A stretch of DNA of 8,121 nt from positions 1 to 8,121 of the forward strand of contig JAJAZJ010000358.1 in the NCBI GenBank assembly GCA_026785795.1, read 5' to 3'. Of the stretch, positions 1 to 6,710 are shown piece after piece. The position numbers were made by a program, and so were the translations under genes. The DNA comes from Pseudoxanthomonas sp. (lineage in GTDB: Bacteria; Pseudomonadota; Gammaproteobacteria; Xanthomonadales; Xanthomonadaceae). Within the stretch, counting starts at the first letter, position 1. Each line of letters starts with the position of its first letter. Below the pieces are notes generated by a model. That model worked only from the letters and a program-made list of their open reading frames with translations, searched no databases and was not told where the DNA came from.

Positions 1-1380
1 GAAATCAATCCGGACGCGCTGAAGGAGGCGGCGCTGCGCGACCGCGAGCGGGCCGCCGGCAGGTTGCGTGGCCCGCTGCACGGCATCCCGATCCTGCTCA
101 AGGACAACATCGGTGCCATTCCCATGGCCAATTCCGCCGGTTCACTGGCGCTGAAGGACTTCCGGCCCAAGGCAGACGCCTTCCTGGTGCAGCGGCTGCG
201 CGATGCGGGCGCGGTGATCCTAGGCAAGACCAACCTCAGCGAATGGGCCAACTTCCGCTCCAACCGCTCGGTGTCTGGCTGGAGCGGGCGCGGCGGCCAG
301 ACCCGCAACCCCTACGTGCTGGACCGCAACCCCTGCGGGTCCAGCTCGGGGAGCGCGGTCGCGGTATCCGCCAACCTCGCCGCAGCGGCCATCGGTACCG
401 AAACCAATGGCAGCATCATGTGCCCGGCCGCCGTGAATGGCGTGGTCGGCCTGAAGCCGACGGTGGGGCTGGTGAGCCGCACCGGCGTCATCCCTATTTC
501 CTATAGCCAGGACAGTCCTGGACCGATCACCCGCAGCGTGGCCGATGCCGCCCTGCTGCTGACGGTGATGGCGGGCCGTGACCGCGCCGATCTGGCCACC
601 GGGCAGGCGGCCTGGAACAGTGCGCCGGACTACTTCGCACGACTGAATCCCGAATCACTGCGGGGTGCGCGTCTTGGCTTGCTGCGCAGCAAGCTGGCCA
701 TTGATCCAGCCGCCGCTGCGGCCATGGATACCGCGGTGCAAACCCTGCGCGAAGCCGGAGCCACCGTCATCGAGACCGAGATACCCGCCGATGGCCAATG
801 GTCTGATGACGAATTCACCGTGTTGCTGCACGAATTCAAGGCAGGACTCGAGCGCTATCTGGCTCAAGAGGGCGCGCCGATCAGGACCCTTGCCGAGCTG
901 ATCCGCTACAACCGTGATCACCGCGACACGGAGATGCCGTACTTTGGCCAGGAACTGCTGGAACAGGCCAATGCCAGCACCGGGCTGGGCGACGCAAACT
1001 ACATCTCCGCGCGTTCACGGGCCAGGCGCAAGGCGGGCCCCGAGGGCATTGACGCTGCCCTGAAGGCGCATCGGCTTGATGCGCTGATCGCCCCGACCAC
1101 CGGACCAGCCTGGGTGACCACGCCACTGCTGGGCGATCAATTTCCCGGCGCAGGTTACGGCGCAGCTGCCGTGGCCGGATATCCCAGCCTCACCATCCCG
1201 ATGGGCAACAGCAATGGGCTGCCGCTGGGCATGGTCCTGATCGGCACCGCGTGGAGCGAGCCGCGCCTGATCGAGCTGGGCTACGCCTACGAGCGTCTGA
1301 CCCGCGCACGCATGCCGCCCCAATATCTGCCGACGCTGAAGGCCGGGGCGCAGCCTGCGGGCTCCAAACCGACACCATGA
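1..1380 (+). CDS. Amidase-signature family hydrolase, peptide amidase-like (5' end missing)
   Basis: This is an amidase of the Ser-cisSer-Lys signature family, which hydrolyses carboxamide bonds. The reading frame is open from base 1 with no start, so the gene is cut by the window edge and 459 codons remain. Counting from the first codon, the catalytic lysine is K34 in GIPILLKDN, the bridging serine is S114 in CGSSSG, and the nucleophile is S138 in TNGSIMCPA. The 24-residue gap between the two serines and the 80-residue gap from lysine to serine match the known spacing in Stenotrophomonas peptide amidase Pam. The segment [19 protein letters not shown] is also Pam-like. Pam removes C-terminal amide groups from peptides and is exported. 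By comparison roughly 85-90 residues are missing here, including any signal peptide, so export cannot be judged. A TTG at 64 is in frame but lies inside the conserved domain and is not the start. The gene converges on the regulator at 1474-1797. The family assignment is secure, but the substrate is inferred. Confidence 0.93.
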   Translation, partial: EINPDALKEAALRDRERAAGRLRGPLHGIPILLKDNIGAIPMANSAGSLALKDFRPKADAFLVQRLRDAGAVILGKTNLSEWANFRSNRSVSGWSGRGGQTRNPYVLDRNPCGSSSGSAVAVSANLAAAAIGTETNGSIMCPAAVNGVVGLKPTVGLVSRTGVIPISYSQDSPGPITRSVADAALLLTVMAGRDRADLATGQAAWNSAPDYFARLNPESLRGARLGLLRSKLAIDPAAAAAMDTAVQTLREAGATVIETEIPADGQWSDDEFTVLLHEFKAGLERYLAQEGAPIRTLAELIRYNRDHRDTEMPYFGQELLEQANASTGLGDANYISARSRARRKAGPEGIDAALKAHRLDALIAPTTGPAWVTTPLLGDQFPGAGYGAAAVAGYPSLTIPMGNSNGLPLGMVLIGTAWSEPRLIELGYAYERLTRARMPPQYLPTLKAGAQPAGSKPTP

Positions 1381-1473
1381 GCTGACCTAGCGCGGCAGAC
1401 GTCCGGGTTTGCCCCTACCGGCGCATCGCTCATTACGCTGGCACCAGGAGGGCTTGGGCAGGGCATTTCCTCA

Positions 1474-1797
1474 TCAAGGCCCGGCAACGTTACTGCCGCT
1501 GCCGGGCTGTGGTGTCACCAGCCGCAGCAGCTCGCCGATACGGCAGTGCGCTTCCAGGGAATGTCGCAGCCGAGCATCGGCATCAATCCGGTAAACATTG
1601 CGGCGCCCGTCCCGCTGGCGCTCCAGGACGCCCGCCTGCTCAAGCTCGGCAACGATGCGCTGGACCGCGCGTTCGGTCACCCCCACCTTCAAGGCCACTT
1701 CACGCAGCGTCTGCGCGCCGTCGGCAGCCAGACATACCAGCACGTGGGTGTGGTTGCTCAGAAAGGTCCAGCTACCTGCAGCCGATGGCGTACTCAT
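1474..1797 (-). CDS. Small winged-helix (MarR/ArsR-like) transcriptional regulator
   Basis: This 107-residue DNA-binding protein contains little beyond one winged helix-turn-helix. The pattern reads TLREVALKVGV (helix 2, residues 30-40), then TERAVQRIVAELEQAG (recognition helix, 41-56), then a wing with RQRDGRRNVYRI (60-71). The N-terminal WTFLSNHTHVLVCLA segment (10-24) is typical of stand-alone winged-helix proteins annotated as MarR- or ArsR-like. I see no metal-binding cysteine pair, since C22 and C84 are far apart, and no ligand domain, so the signal it senses is unknown. The ATG at 1797 is supported by GGAG six bases upstream on the minus strand. The gene is divergent from isocitrate dehydrogenase across 77 bp that hold a large palindrome. 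The likely role, by inference, is local control of the dehydrogenase gene and of itself. Its 3' end converges with the amidase. Confidence 0.82.
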   Translation of the reverse strand: MSTPSAAGSWTFLSNHTHVLVCLAADGAQTLREVALKVGVTERAVQRIVAELEQAGVLERQRDGRRNVYRIDADARLRHSLEAHCRIGELLRLVTPQPGSGSNVAGP

Positions 1798-1809
1798 CCT
1801 TCACTCCGC

Positions 1810-1840
1810 TTGACCTGCGTTTATATTCGTGATTTATAAT
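1810..1840 (+). promoter_or_regulatory. Probable sigma-70 promoter of the isocitrate dehydrogenase gene
   Basis: The -10 box TATAAT at 1835-1840 is a perfect consensus match. The best -35 candidate is TTGACC at 1810-1815, five of six matches, but the 19-base spacer is longer than the ideal 17. Transcription would start near 1847, giving a leader of about 28 bases. The -10 box lies inside the left arm of the palindrome at 1830-1871, so a protein bound there would block RNA polymerase. On the minus strand, TATAAA at 1820-1825 could be the -10 of the regulator gene, but I see no convincing -35 for it. Confidence 0.55.
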
Positions 1841-1871
1841 ACGCGACACACATTTCGCGTATTGGAAATCA
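1830..1871. promoter_or_regulatory. 42-bp interrupted palindrome, probable operator of the divergent regulator
   Basis: The left arm is TGATTT (1830-1835), two unmatched bases, then AATACGCGA (1838-1846). After an 8-base centre, the right arm is TCGCGTATT (1855-1863), two unmatched bases, then AAATCA (1866-1871). Fifteen of 17 arm positions pair, with symmetry about 1850.5. The left arm contains the TATAAT box. The right arm contains GGAAA (1864-1868), the likely ribosome-binding site of the ATG at 1875. The position between a divergent winged-helix gene and its neighbour fits an operator at which binding represses transcription. A shorter TTATA/TATAA inverted pair (1821-1825, 1835-1839) lies just to the left. 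An RNA hairpin masking the ribosome site is possible only if transcription starts upstream of 1830. Confidence 0.65.
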
Positions 1872-1874
1872 TAC

Positions 1875-3377
1875 ATGTTCGCACAGACTGCTGCTTCAAC
1901 GCCTATTTCATCAGACCTGCCCGCACGCACGGTCGTGGTCGCCCCCGGGGACGGCATTGGCCCCGAAATCACCGATGCGGTCCTTGCCGTTTTAAGGGCG
2001 GCCGATCCGGCGCTCGTGTTTCATCCCGTCAGCGTCGGCCTGCAGGCGTACAACGCCGGGGCGATGTCAGGATTCGGTCCGGAGGTGATGGAAGCCATTA
2101 TCGAGCATGGGGTGATGCTGAAGGGACCCATCACCACGCCGCAAGGCGGCGGCTACAAGAGCGTCAATGTAAGCCTGCGCAAGACGCTTGGCCTGTACGC
2201 AAACCTGCGGCCCTGCGTGGCCTACCCGTCCTTTGTCGCCACCCGCCATCCCGCAATGGACCTGGTGATCGTTCGCGAGAATGAAGAAGACACTTACGCC
2301 GGCATCGAGCACCGCCAGAGCGACGAGGTCTACCAGTGCCTGAAGCTGATCACCCGCCCAGGCTGTGAGCGCATCGTGCGCTATGCGTTCGAATATGCAC
2401 GTGCGCACAACCGGAGCAAAGTCACGTGCATGACCAAGGACAACATAATGAAGCTCACGGACGGGCTGTTCCATAAAGTGTTTGACGAAATCGCCTTGGA
2501 CTACCCGGACATCGTCAACGAACACATGATCATCGATATTGGCACCGCCAAGATGGCCGTGCAGCCGGAACGGTTTGAAGTTGTGGTCACGGCAAATCTG
2601 TACGGCGATATCCTGTCCGACGTGGCGGCTGAGATAGCGGGTTCGATCGGCCTGGCACCTTCCTCGAACATCGGACGGGACTGCGCGATGTTTGAAGCGG
2701 TGCACGGCTCGGCGCCTGATATCGCCGGGCAGAATATTGCCAATCCTTCGGGGCTGCTGCTTTCAGCGGTGATGATGCTGGTGCACATGGGTCGCAGCGC
2801 ACCCGCCAGCGCGATCCACAACGCCTGGTTGCGTACCCTGGAAGATGGGTTCCATACCGCGGATATTCATGGCGAAGGCCGCAGTCGGGCCAGCGTGGGT
2901 ACGCGGGAGTTCGCCGCAGCGGTGATCGAGCGGCTTGGACTGCTGCCGCAGCAACTGCCTGTCGTGGATTACCCGGAACGCGAGCCAGACACACTGGTGC
3001 ATCCAGACAGCGCGGTCGTGGCGCGCACGCCTGCGACCAAGGTGCTGGTCGGCGTCGATGTGTTCCTGAACTGGAACGGCGAAGCCCGCGCTCCCGAAGT
3101 GCTTGGCGCTCAGCTTGAACCCGTTGCCGGCCCGGAGTTCCGACTGGCAATGATCACCAACCGCGGGGTCAAGGTCTATCCGCATGGCCTGCCGCAGACG
3201 CTGTGCACCGACCACTGGCGTTGCCGGTTCCCCGCCGCTGGCGAGGCGGTGGTCACGCCGTATGCGATCGCTGCGCTGTTGACTCGCCTGGCCGACGCCG
3301 GGCTGGATGCGGTCAAGACCGAAAACCTTTACACCTTCGATGGCGAGCGCGGGTATTCGCAGGCACAGGGCGAATGA
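1875..3377 (+). CDS. icd: Isocitrate dehydrogenase, predicted NAD+-dependent, with C-terminal extension
   Basis: This enzyme catalyses oxidative decarboxylation of isocitrate to 2-oxoglutarate in the cytosolic TCA cycle. Residues about 18-350 form the isocitrate/isopropylmalate dehydrogenase fold. The substrate residues fit IDH: S96 and N98 in SVNVSLRK, then R102, R112, R134, Y141 (ENEEDTYAGIE) and K188 (TKDNIMK). The metal-binding aspartates are D221, D245 and D249 (NLYGDILSD). The cofactor loop HGSAPDIAGQNIAN has D282, I283 and A289 at the positions of K344, Y345 and V351 in E. coli NADP-IDH. These changes are classic determinants of NAD+ use. Residues about 355-500 form an extra domain like that of the ~500-residue Thermus-type IDHs. 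The ATG has GGAA about seven bases upstream, inside the palindrome. Homoisocitrate or tartrate dehydrogenase is less likely given the length and the SxN motif. The family is certain; cofactor choice is a strong inference. Confidence 0.93.
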   Translation: MFAQTAASTPISSDLPARTVVVAPGDGIGPEITDAVLAVLRAADPALVFHPVSVGLQAYNAGAMSGFGPEVMEAIIEHGVMLKGPITTPQGGGYKSVNVSLRKTLGLYANLRPCVAYPSFVATRHPAMDLVIVRENEEDTYAGIEHRQSDEVYQCLKLITRPGCERIVRYAFEYARAHNRSKVTCMTKDNIMKLTDGLFHKVFDEIALDYPDIVNEHMIIDIGTAKMAVQPERFEVVVTANLYGDILSDVAAEIAGSIGLAPSSNIGRDCAMFEAVHGSAPDIAGQNIANPSGLLLSAVMMLVHMGRSAPASAIHNAWLRTLEDGFHTADIHGEGRSRASVGTREFAAAVIERLGLLPQQLPVVDYPEREPDTLVHPDSAVVARTPATKVLVGVDVFLNWNGEARAPEVLGAQLEPVAGPEFRLAMITNRGVKVYPHGLPQTLCTDHWRCRFPAAGEAVVTPYAIAALLTRLADAGLDAVKTENLYTFDGERGYSQAQGE

Positions 3378-3379
3378 AC

Positions 3380-3407
3380 CCCCTGCCGCAGGCCGCACGT
3401 GCAGGGG
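3380..3407 (+). terminator. Possible hairpin just after the isocitrate dehydrogenase stop
   Basis: CCCCTGC (3380-3386) pairs perfectly with GCAGGGG (3401-3407) around a 14-base loop, two bases after the TGA. No T-run follows, so it is at best a weak or Rho-assisted terminator, or an mRNA 3'-end stabiliser. If it does not terminate transcription, the downstream zinc-ribbon gene would be read from the dehydrogenase promoter, since I see no clear promoter in the 78-base gap. Confidence 0.3.
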
Positions 3408-3455
3408 CCATCCGGTCCCTGCCCTGACCTGCGCAGCCACGCGCAGCGTGCCAAA

Positions 3456-4361
3456 ATGAGCGCCATGGACAACCAACCCGACGTCCGCACACCAGTGCCA
3501 GGGGACTCTGCGCCAGCCGCTGATGCCTACCGTGGACAGTCTGTCGCCCTGCTCACCCAGCACGGAAAGGAGCACGTGATCGCGGCAGTGTTGGGTGCGG
3601 CGCTCGGCTGCGAGGTTGAGCGAGTAAGCGGCTACGACACGGATCTGCTCGGCACGTTCACGCGCGACATCCCGCGCAGCGGCACGCAGATAGAGGCGGC
3701 GCGCAGGAAAGCGCGCCTCGGCATGGAACTGGCCGGGTCGCCGCTGGGGTTGGCCAGCGAAGGTTCGTTCGGGCCGGACCCCATGACCGGCCTGTTTCCG
3801 TGGAACGTGGAGTTTCTGGTCTGGATTGACGACGCCCGCGGGATTGAAGTCGTTGGCAAGGCGCAAGGCAAGGCCAACTTCGCCCATCTGCTGGTGCAGG
3901 ACTGGGCCCAGGCGTCGGCCTTTGCCCGGCAATGGGGATTCCCCGGGCACCAGCTGGTGCTGCGTCCAGAGCGGGAGGACGACCCCCGCATCCGCAAAGG
4001 AATCTCCTCGTGGGCCGACTTTGAGGACACGTTTACCTGGGCGCTTGAGCAATCGTCCAGTGGTCGGGTTTTCATCGAGACCGATGTGCGCGCCCATGCC
4101 AACCCCACGCGACAGCAGACCATCCGCCTTGCGGCAGAGGATCTGGCCGCGAAACTGCGCAGCCCCTGTCCGCAGTGCGGTGCGCCCGGCTTCTGGATCG
4201 TGGAGCGCGTCCCGGGTCTGCCCTGCTCTGACTGCGGCGCACCCACGCAGGAATGGCGAGCCGATGTGCTGGGCTGCGTGAAGTGCCCGCATCGCGTGAC
4301 CCGCGAACGCGCAGACAAACGCGCTGCTGATCCGGTCCGCTGCGACTACTGCAATCCCTGA
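3456..4361 (+). CDS. DUF6671-type protein with four CxxC motifs (zinc ribbons), function unknown
   Basis: I recognise this 301-residue protein as resembling the uncharacterised DUF6671 family, from memory of its pattern rather than a search. Conserved-looking stretches are TQHGKE (34-39), YDTDLLGTFTRDI (60-72), GTQIEAARRKA (76-86), ASEGSFGPDP (100-109), ANFAH (140-144) and ETDVRAHANPTRQ (208-220). The C-terminal third holds four CxxC pairs: C238/C241, C257/C260, C274/C277 and C296/C299, ending CDYCNP. These probably bind two zinc ions. There is no signal peptide or membrane segment, so it is probably cytosolic. I chose the ATG at 3456; 3465 is equally possible, and neither has a strong ribosome site. 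The GTG at 3399 adds an unconvincing N-terminus. The gene lies 78 bp after isocitrate dehydrogenase and 85 bp before the t6A gene. The acidic motifs and an NTP-pyrophosphatase-like pattern hint at a metal-dependent nucleotide enzyme, but this is inference. Confidence 0.82.
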   Translation: MSAMDNQPDVRTPVPGDSAPAADAYRGQSVALLTQHGKEHVIAAVLGAALGCEVERVSGYDTDLLGTFTRDIPRSGTQIEAARRKARLGMELAGSPLGLASEGSFGPDPMTGLFPWNVEFLVWIDDARGIEVVGKAQGKANFAHLLVQDWAQASAFARQWGFPGHQLVLRPEREDDPRIRKGISSWADFEDTFTWALEQSSSGRVFIETDVRAHANPTRQQTIRLAAEDLAAKLRSPCPQCGAPGFWIVERVPGLPCSDCGAPTQEWRADVLGCVKCPHRVTRERADKRAADPVRCDYCNP

Positions 4362-4446
4362 CCATGCGAGGCGAAACAGGCGCGATGCGAAAAGTAGTTG
4401 GCAACAGGACTCCCCGCTGCATGGCTCGCGGAAAGGAATACTGTCA

Positions 4447-5475
4447 ATGAACGAGTTGTCCGCATCTTCGGCGAACGTGGATCAAGCCGCCGCCGTGCTG
4501 CGCGCGGGCGGGCTGGTCGCCTTTCCCACCGAAACGGTCTATGGCCTGGGCGCCGATGCGCGCAATCCGGCGGCCGTTGCCCGCATCTTTGCTGCCAAGG
4601 GCCGGCCCGCCGATCACCCCCTTATCGTCCATCTGGCCCACGCCGGACAACTCACTGCGTGGGCGCGGGACATTCCCGATGCCGCGTGGCGATTGGCGGA
4701 AGCCTTCTGGCCGGGGCCACTTACCTTGGTCCTGCCGCGTCTACCCGACGTGCTGGATGCGGTGACCGGCGGCCTCGACACGGTGGCCCTGCGCGTGCCC
4801 GACCATCCGGTGGCCTTGGCGCTGCTGGCCGCATTCGGCGATGGTATCGCGGCGCCCTCGGCCAATCGGTATGGATGCGTAAGCCCGACCTCGGCGCAGG
4901 ATGTGCACGAAGAATTGGGAAATCGCGTCGATTTGGTGCTGGACGGCGGACGCTGCCCGATTGGTATCGAATCCACGATCGTTGACTTGTCGTCGACCAA
5001 GGCACGGATCCTGCGCCCGGGCAATGTCACCGAGTCGGCGGTGCGCCGCGTCCTGGGCGAACCTTTAGCGACGGAATCCAATAGGTTCGTGCGCAGCCCC
5101 GGAAACAAACCGTCGCACTATGCGCCGCGCGCCCGCGTGGTCCTCGCAGCGCCGGAGGAGGTTGAGCTTCGGATCGGGGAGTGGCACAAGCGAGGCCAGC
5201 GCGTAGGCCTGCTGGCGTCGCACTGGCCAACCACGCTTCCTGACAACGTGACCTTGTTACCCCTCCCGGAGAGCGTCCAGAAACAGGCGCACGAGCTGTA
5301 TCACTGCCTGCGCCAGGCCGATCACCTGGGCTTGGAGGTGTTGGTGGCCGTCATGCCGCCCGACGTCGGGCTCGGACACGCATTGCGTGACCGCCTTCGC
5401 CGCGCCGCCGGCCTGGGTGATAATGGCGAACCCGCACAAGTCCAGCCGCAGCCGCTGCCCGGAGTCGAGCCGTGA
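4447..5475 (+). CDS. tsaC: L-threonylcarbamoyladenylate synthase, long Sua5 type
   Basis: This enzyme makes threonylcarbamoyl-AMP from threonine, bicarbonate and ATP. That is the first step of the essential t6A37 modification of ANN-decoding tRNAs, completed by TsaB, TsaD and TsaE. The YrdC/Sua5 domain covers residues about 10-205. It shows [10 protein letters not shown] (26-35), the KxR motif K51-G-R53, PGPLTLVL (89-96), the SxN motif S138-A-N140, GIESTIVDL (173-181) and RPG (190-192). The linker [11 protein letters not shown] (217-227) and a further ~115 residues identify the two-domain Sua5 form rather than the ~190-residue TsaC form of E. coli. In Sua5 proteins this linker covers the active site. 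The ATG at 4447 has AAGGA at 4433-4437, nine bases upstream. The stop overlaps the pyrC start by four bases, which suggests translational coupling. The symbol could equally be sua5. Confidence 0.94.
   Translation: MNELSASSANVDQAAAVLRAGGLVAFPTETVYGLGADARNPAAVARIFAAKGRPADHPLIVHLAHAGQLTAWARDIPDAAWRLAEAFWPGPLTLVLPRLPDVLDAVTGGLDTVALRVPDHPVALALLAAFGDGIAAPSANRYGCVSPTSAQDVHEELGNRVDLVLDGGRCPIGIESTIVDLSSTKARILRPGNVTESAVRRVLGEPLATESNRFVRSPGNKPSHYAPRARVVLAAPEEVELRIGEWHKRGQRVGLLASHWPTTLPDNVTLLPLPESVQKQAHELYHCLRQADHLGLEVLVAVMPPDVGLGHALRDRLRRAAGLGDNGEPAQVQPQPLPGVEP
5461..5475 (+). promoter_or_regulatory. Ribosome-binding site and GTGA stop-start overlap that set the pyrC start
   Basis: GGAG at 5461-5464 lies seven bases before the GTG at 5472. 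GTGA at 5472-5475 holds both the pyrC start and the TGA stop of the upstream gene. The good spacing favours this GTG over the in-frame ATG at 5526, and the overlap suggests that ribosomes finishing the first gene reinitiate on pyrC. Confidence 0.6.
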
Positions 5476-6572
5476 CACAGAACAAAACCAGCGATCGGTC
5501 AGCACCCACGGGCACACGCCTGGTGATGACTCGTCCCGACGACTGGCACCTGCACCTGCGTGATGGTGACGTGCTGGCCTCGGTGCTCCCCGACACGGCG
5601 CAGCGCTTCGCCCGCGCCATCGTCATGCCCAACCTTGAGCCACCGGTGACTACCGTCGAGCACGCGCGCGCGTATCGCGAGCGGATTCTGGCCGCGCTGC
5701 CGCCAGGCGCACGCTTCGAGCCGCTGATGACGCTGTATCTCACCGATGTCACCCCGCCGGCGGAGATCGCGCGGGTCAAGGCCAGCGGCTTCGTGCACGC
5801 GCTCAAGTATTATCCGGCCGGCGCAACCACCAATTCGCAAAGCGGGGTCACTGACCTGAAGCACATCTACCCGGTGCTCGCGGCGATGGAAGAGCATGAC
5901 GTGCCCTTGCTGCTTCATGGCGAAGTCACTCACGCCGAGGTTGATGTGTTCGACCGCGAGGCGGTGTTCATCGATCGTTATCTGACATCGCTGGTGCGCA
6001 CGTTCCCCGGCCTGCGCATGGTGCTTGAACACATCTCCACGACGGCCGGCGCGCAATTCGTCGGCGCGGCCGCCGACAACATCGCAGCGACCATCACCGC
6101 GCACCACCTGCTGCTAAACCGCAATGCGATGTTTGCCGGCGGGTTGCGCCCGCACCATTACTGCCTGCCGGTGCTCAAGCGCGAAACACACCGCCAGGAA
6201 CTGTTGTCGGCAGCGACCAGCGGCAACCCGAAGTTTTTCCTGGGCACTGACAGCGCGCCGCATCCGCGCTACGCCAAGGAATCGGCGTGCGGCTGTGCGG
6301 GGCTCTACACCGCGCACGCCGCGATCGAGCTTTATGCCGAAGCGTTTGAAGAGCGCGCAGCACTCGACCAGTTGGAAGGCTTTGCCAGCTTCCACGGCGC
6401 CGACTTCTACGGACTTCCGCGTAATTCAGACACCATCGTGCTCGAAAAGCTTGCGTGTACGCTGCCAGAGCAGATCGGGCTCGGGCGCGAAGCAATCGTG
6501 CCTTTCAGGGCAGGTGAGCAGATTGCATGGCGCCTGGCTGATTCCGGTCCTGAATCGCTGCGCAAATCCTGA
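5472..6572 (+). CDS. pyrC: Dihydroorotase, type II
   Basis: This enzyme interconverts N-carbamoyl-L-aspartate and L-dihydroorotate, the third step of de novo pyrimidine synthesis, in the cytosol. It is a single amidohydrolase TIM-barrel of 366 residues, close to the E. coli PyrC class throughout. The binuclear zinc ligands are all visible: H26 and H28 (DWHLHLRD), K112 (LKYYPA, the lysine carboxylated in this family), H149 (HGEVTH), H187 (EHIST) and D260 (GTDSAPH). Each lies nine residues further on than in E. coli PyrC, so spacing is fully preserved and the N-terminus is about nine residues longer. Substrate residues R30 and N54 (MPNLEPP) are also present. The GTG start has GGAG seven bases upstream and overlaps the tsaC/sua5 stop. 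Starting at ATG 5526 would leave seven residues before H26, which is possible but less well supported. I see no pyrimidine attenuator. The gene converges on DAHP synthase. Confidence 0.96.
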   Translation: MTQNKTSDRSAPTGTRLVMTRPDDWHLHLRDGDVLASVLPDTAQRFARAIVMPNLEPPVTTVEHARAYRERILAALPPGARFEPLMTLYLTDVTPPAEIARVKASGFVHALKYYPAGATTNSQSGVTDLKHIYPVLAAMEEHDVPLLLHGEVTHAEVDVFDREAVFIDRYLTSLVRTFPGLRMVLEHISTTAGAQFVGAAADNIAATITAHHLLLNRNAMFAGGLRPHHYCLPVLKRETHRQELLSAATSGNPKFFLGTDSAPHPRYAKESACGCAGLYTAHAAIELYAEAFEERAALDQLEGFASFHGADFYGLPRNSDTIVLEKLACTLPEQIGLGREAIVPFRAGEQIAWRLADSGPESLRKS

Positions 6573-6576
6573 AACC

Positions 6577-6610
6577 AGCGCTTGGCAGCAGCGTATTCTG
6601 GCCAAACGCT
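6577..6610. terminator. Stem-loop between convergent pyrC and DAHP synthase genes, possible bidirectional terminator
   Basis: AGCGCTTGGC (6577-6586) pairs with GCCAAACGCT (6601-6610) at nine of ten positions around a 14-base loop, five bases after the pyrC stop. A stem between convergent genes fits a shared transcription end. No T-run follows on either strand, so it is not a classic intrinsic terminator. The remaining ~100 bases before the DAHP synthase stop hold nothing I can recognise. Confidence 0.35.
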
Positions 6611-6710
6611 TCGTGGAGCATCGCCGCTATCCACGCAACAGGATGCTGAATCGCAAGCTTCAAAAGATGCATGCCGCCAGGGGCGAAGTTCAATCCGACC
6701 ATATCCAGGC

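Noticed and set aside
64..66. TTG as the start of the amidase
   Set aside because: The frame is open upstream to base 1, and the TTG is only 12 codons before the catalytic lysine. The gene is cut by the window edge rather than starting here.
1509..1839. Three overlapping plus-strand small frames (about 71-107 codons) over the regulator gene
   Set aside because: They are antisense to a clear winged-helix gene that has a ribosome site and convincing helix pattern, and they show no domain of their own.
2067..2705. Minus-strand frame of about 212 codons inside IDH
   Set aside because: It lies wholly antisense to the conserved catalytic core of IDH and has no recognisable protein pattern.
3399..3401. 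GTG as the start of the zinc-ribbon gene
   Set aside because: It lies inside the possible hairpin after IDH, has no ribosome site, and adds 19 residues unlike a conserved N-terminus. The ATG at 3456 or 3465 is more plausible.
2763..4292. Long minus-strand open frame (about 509 codons) opposite IDH and the zinc-ribbon gene
   Set aside because: It is antisense to two well-supported genes. Its translation is rich in Arg, Gly, Ala and His with no recognisable domain. Long antisense frames are common in G+C-rich coding DNA because stops are rare.
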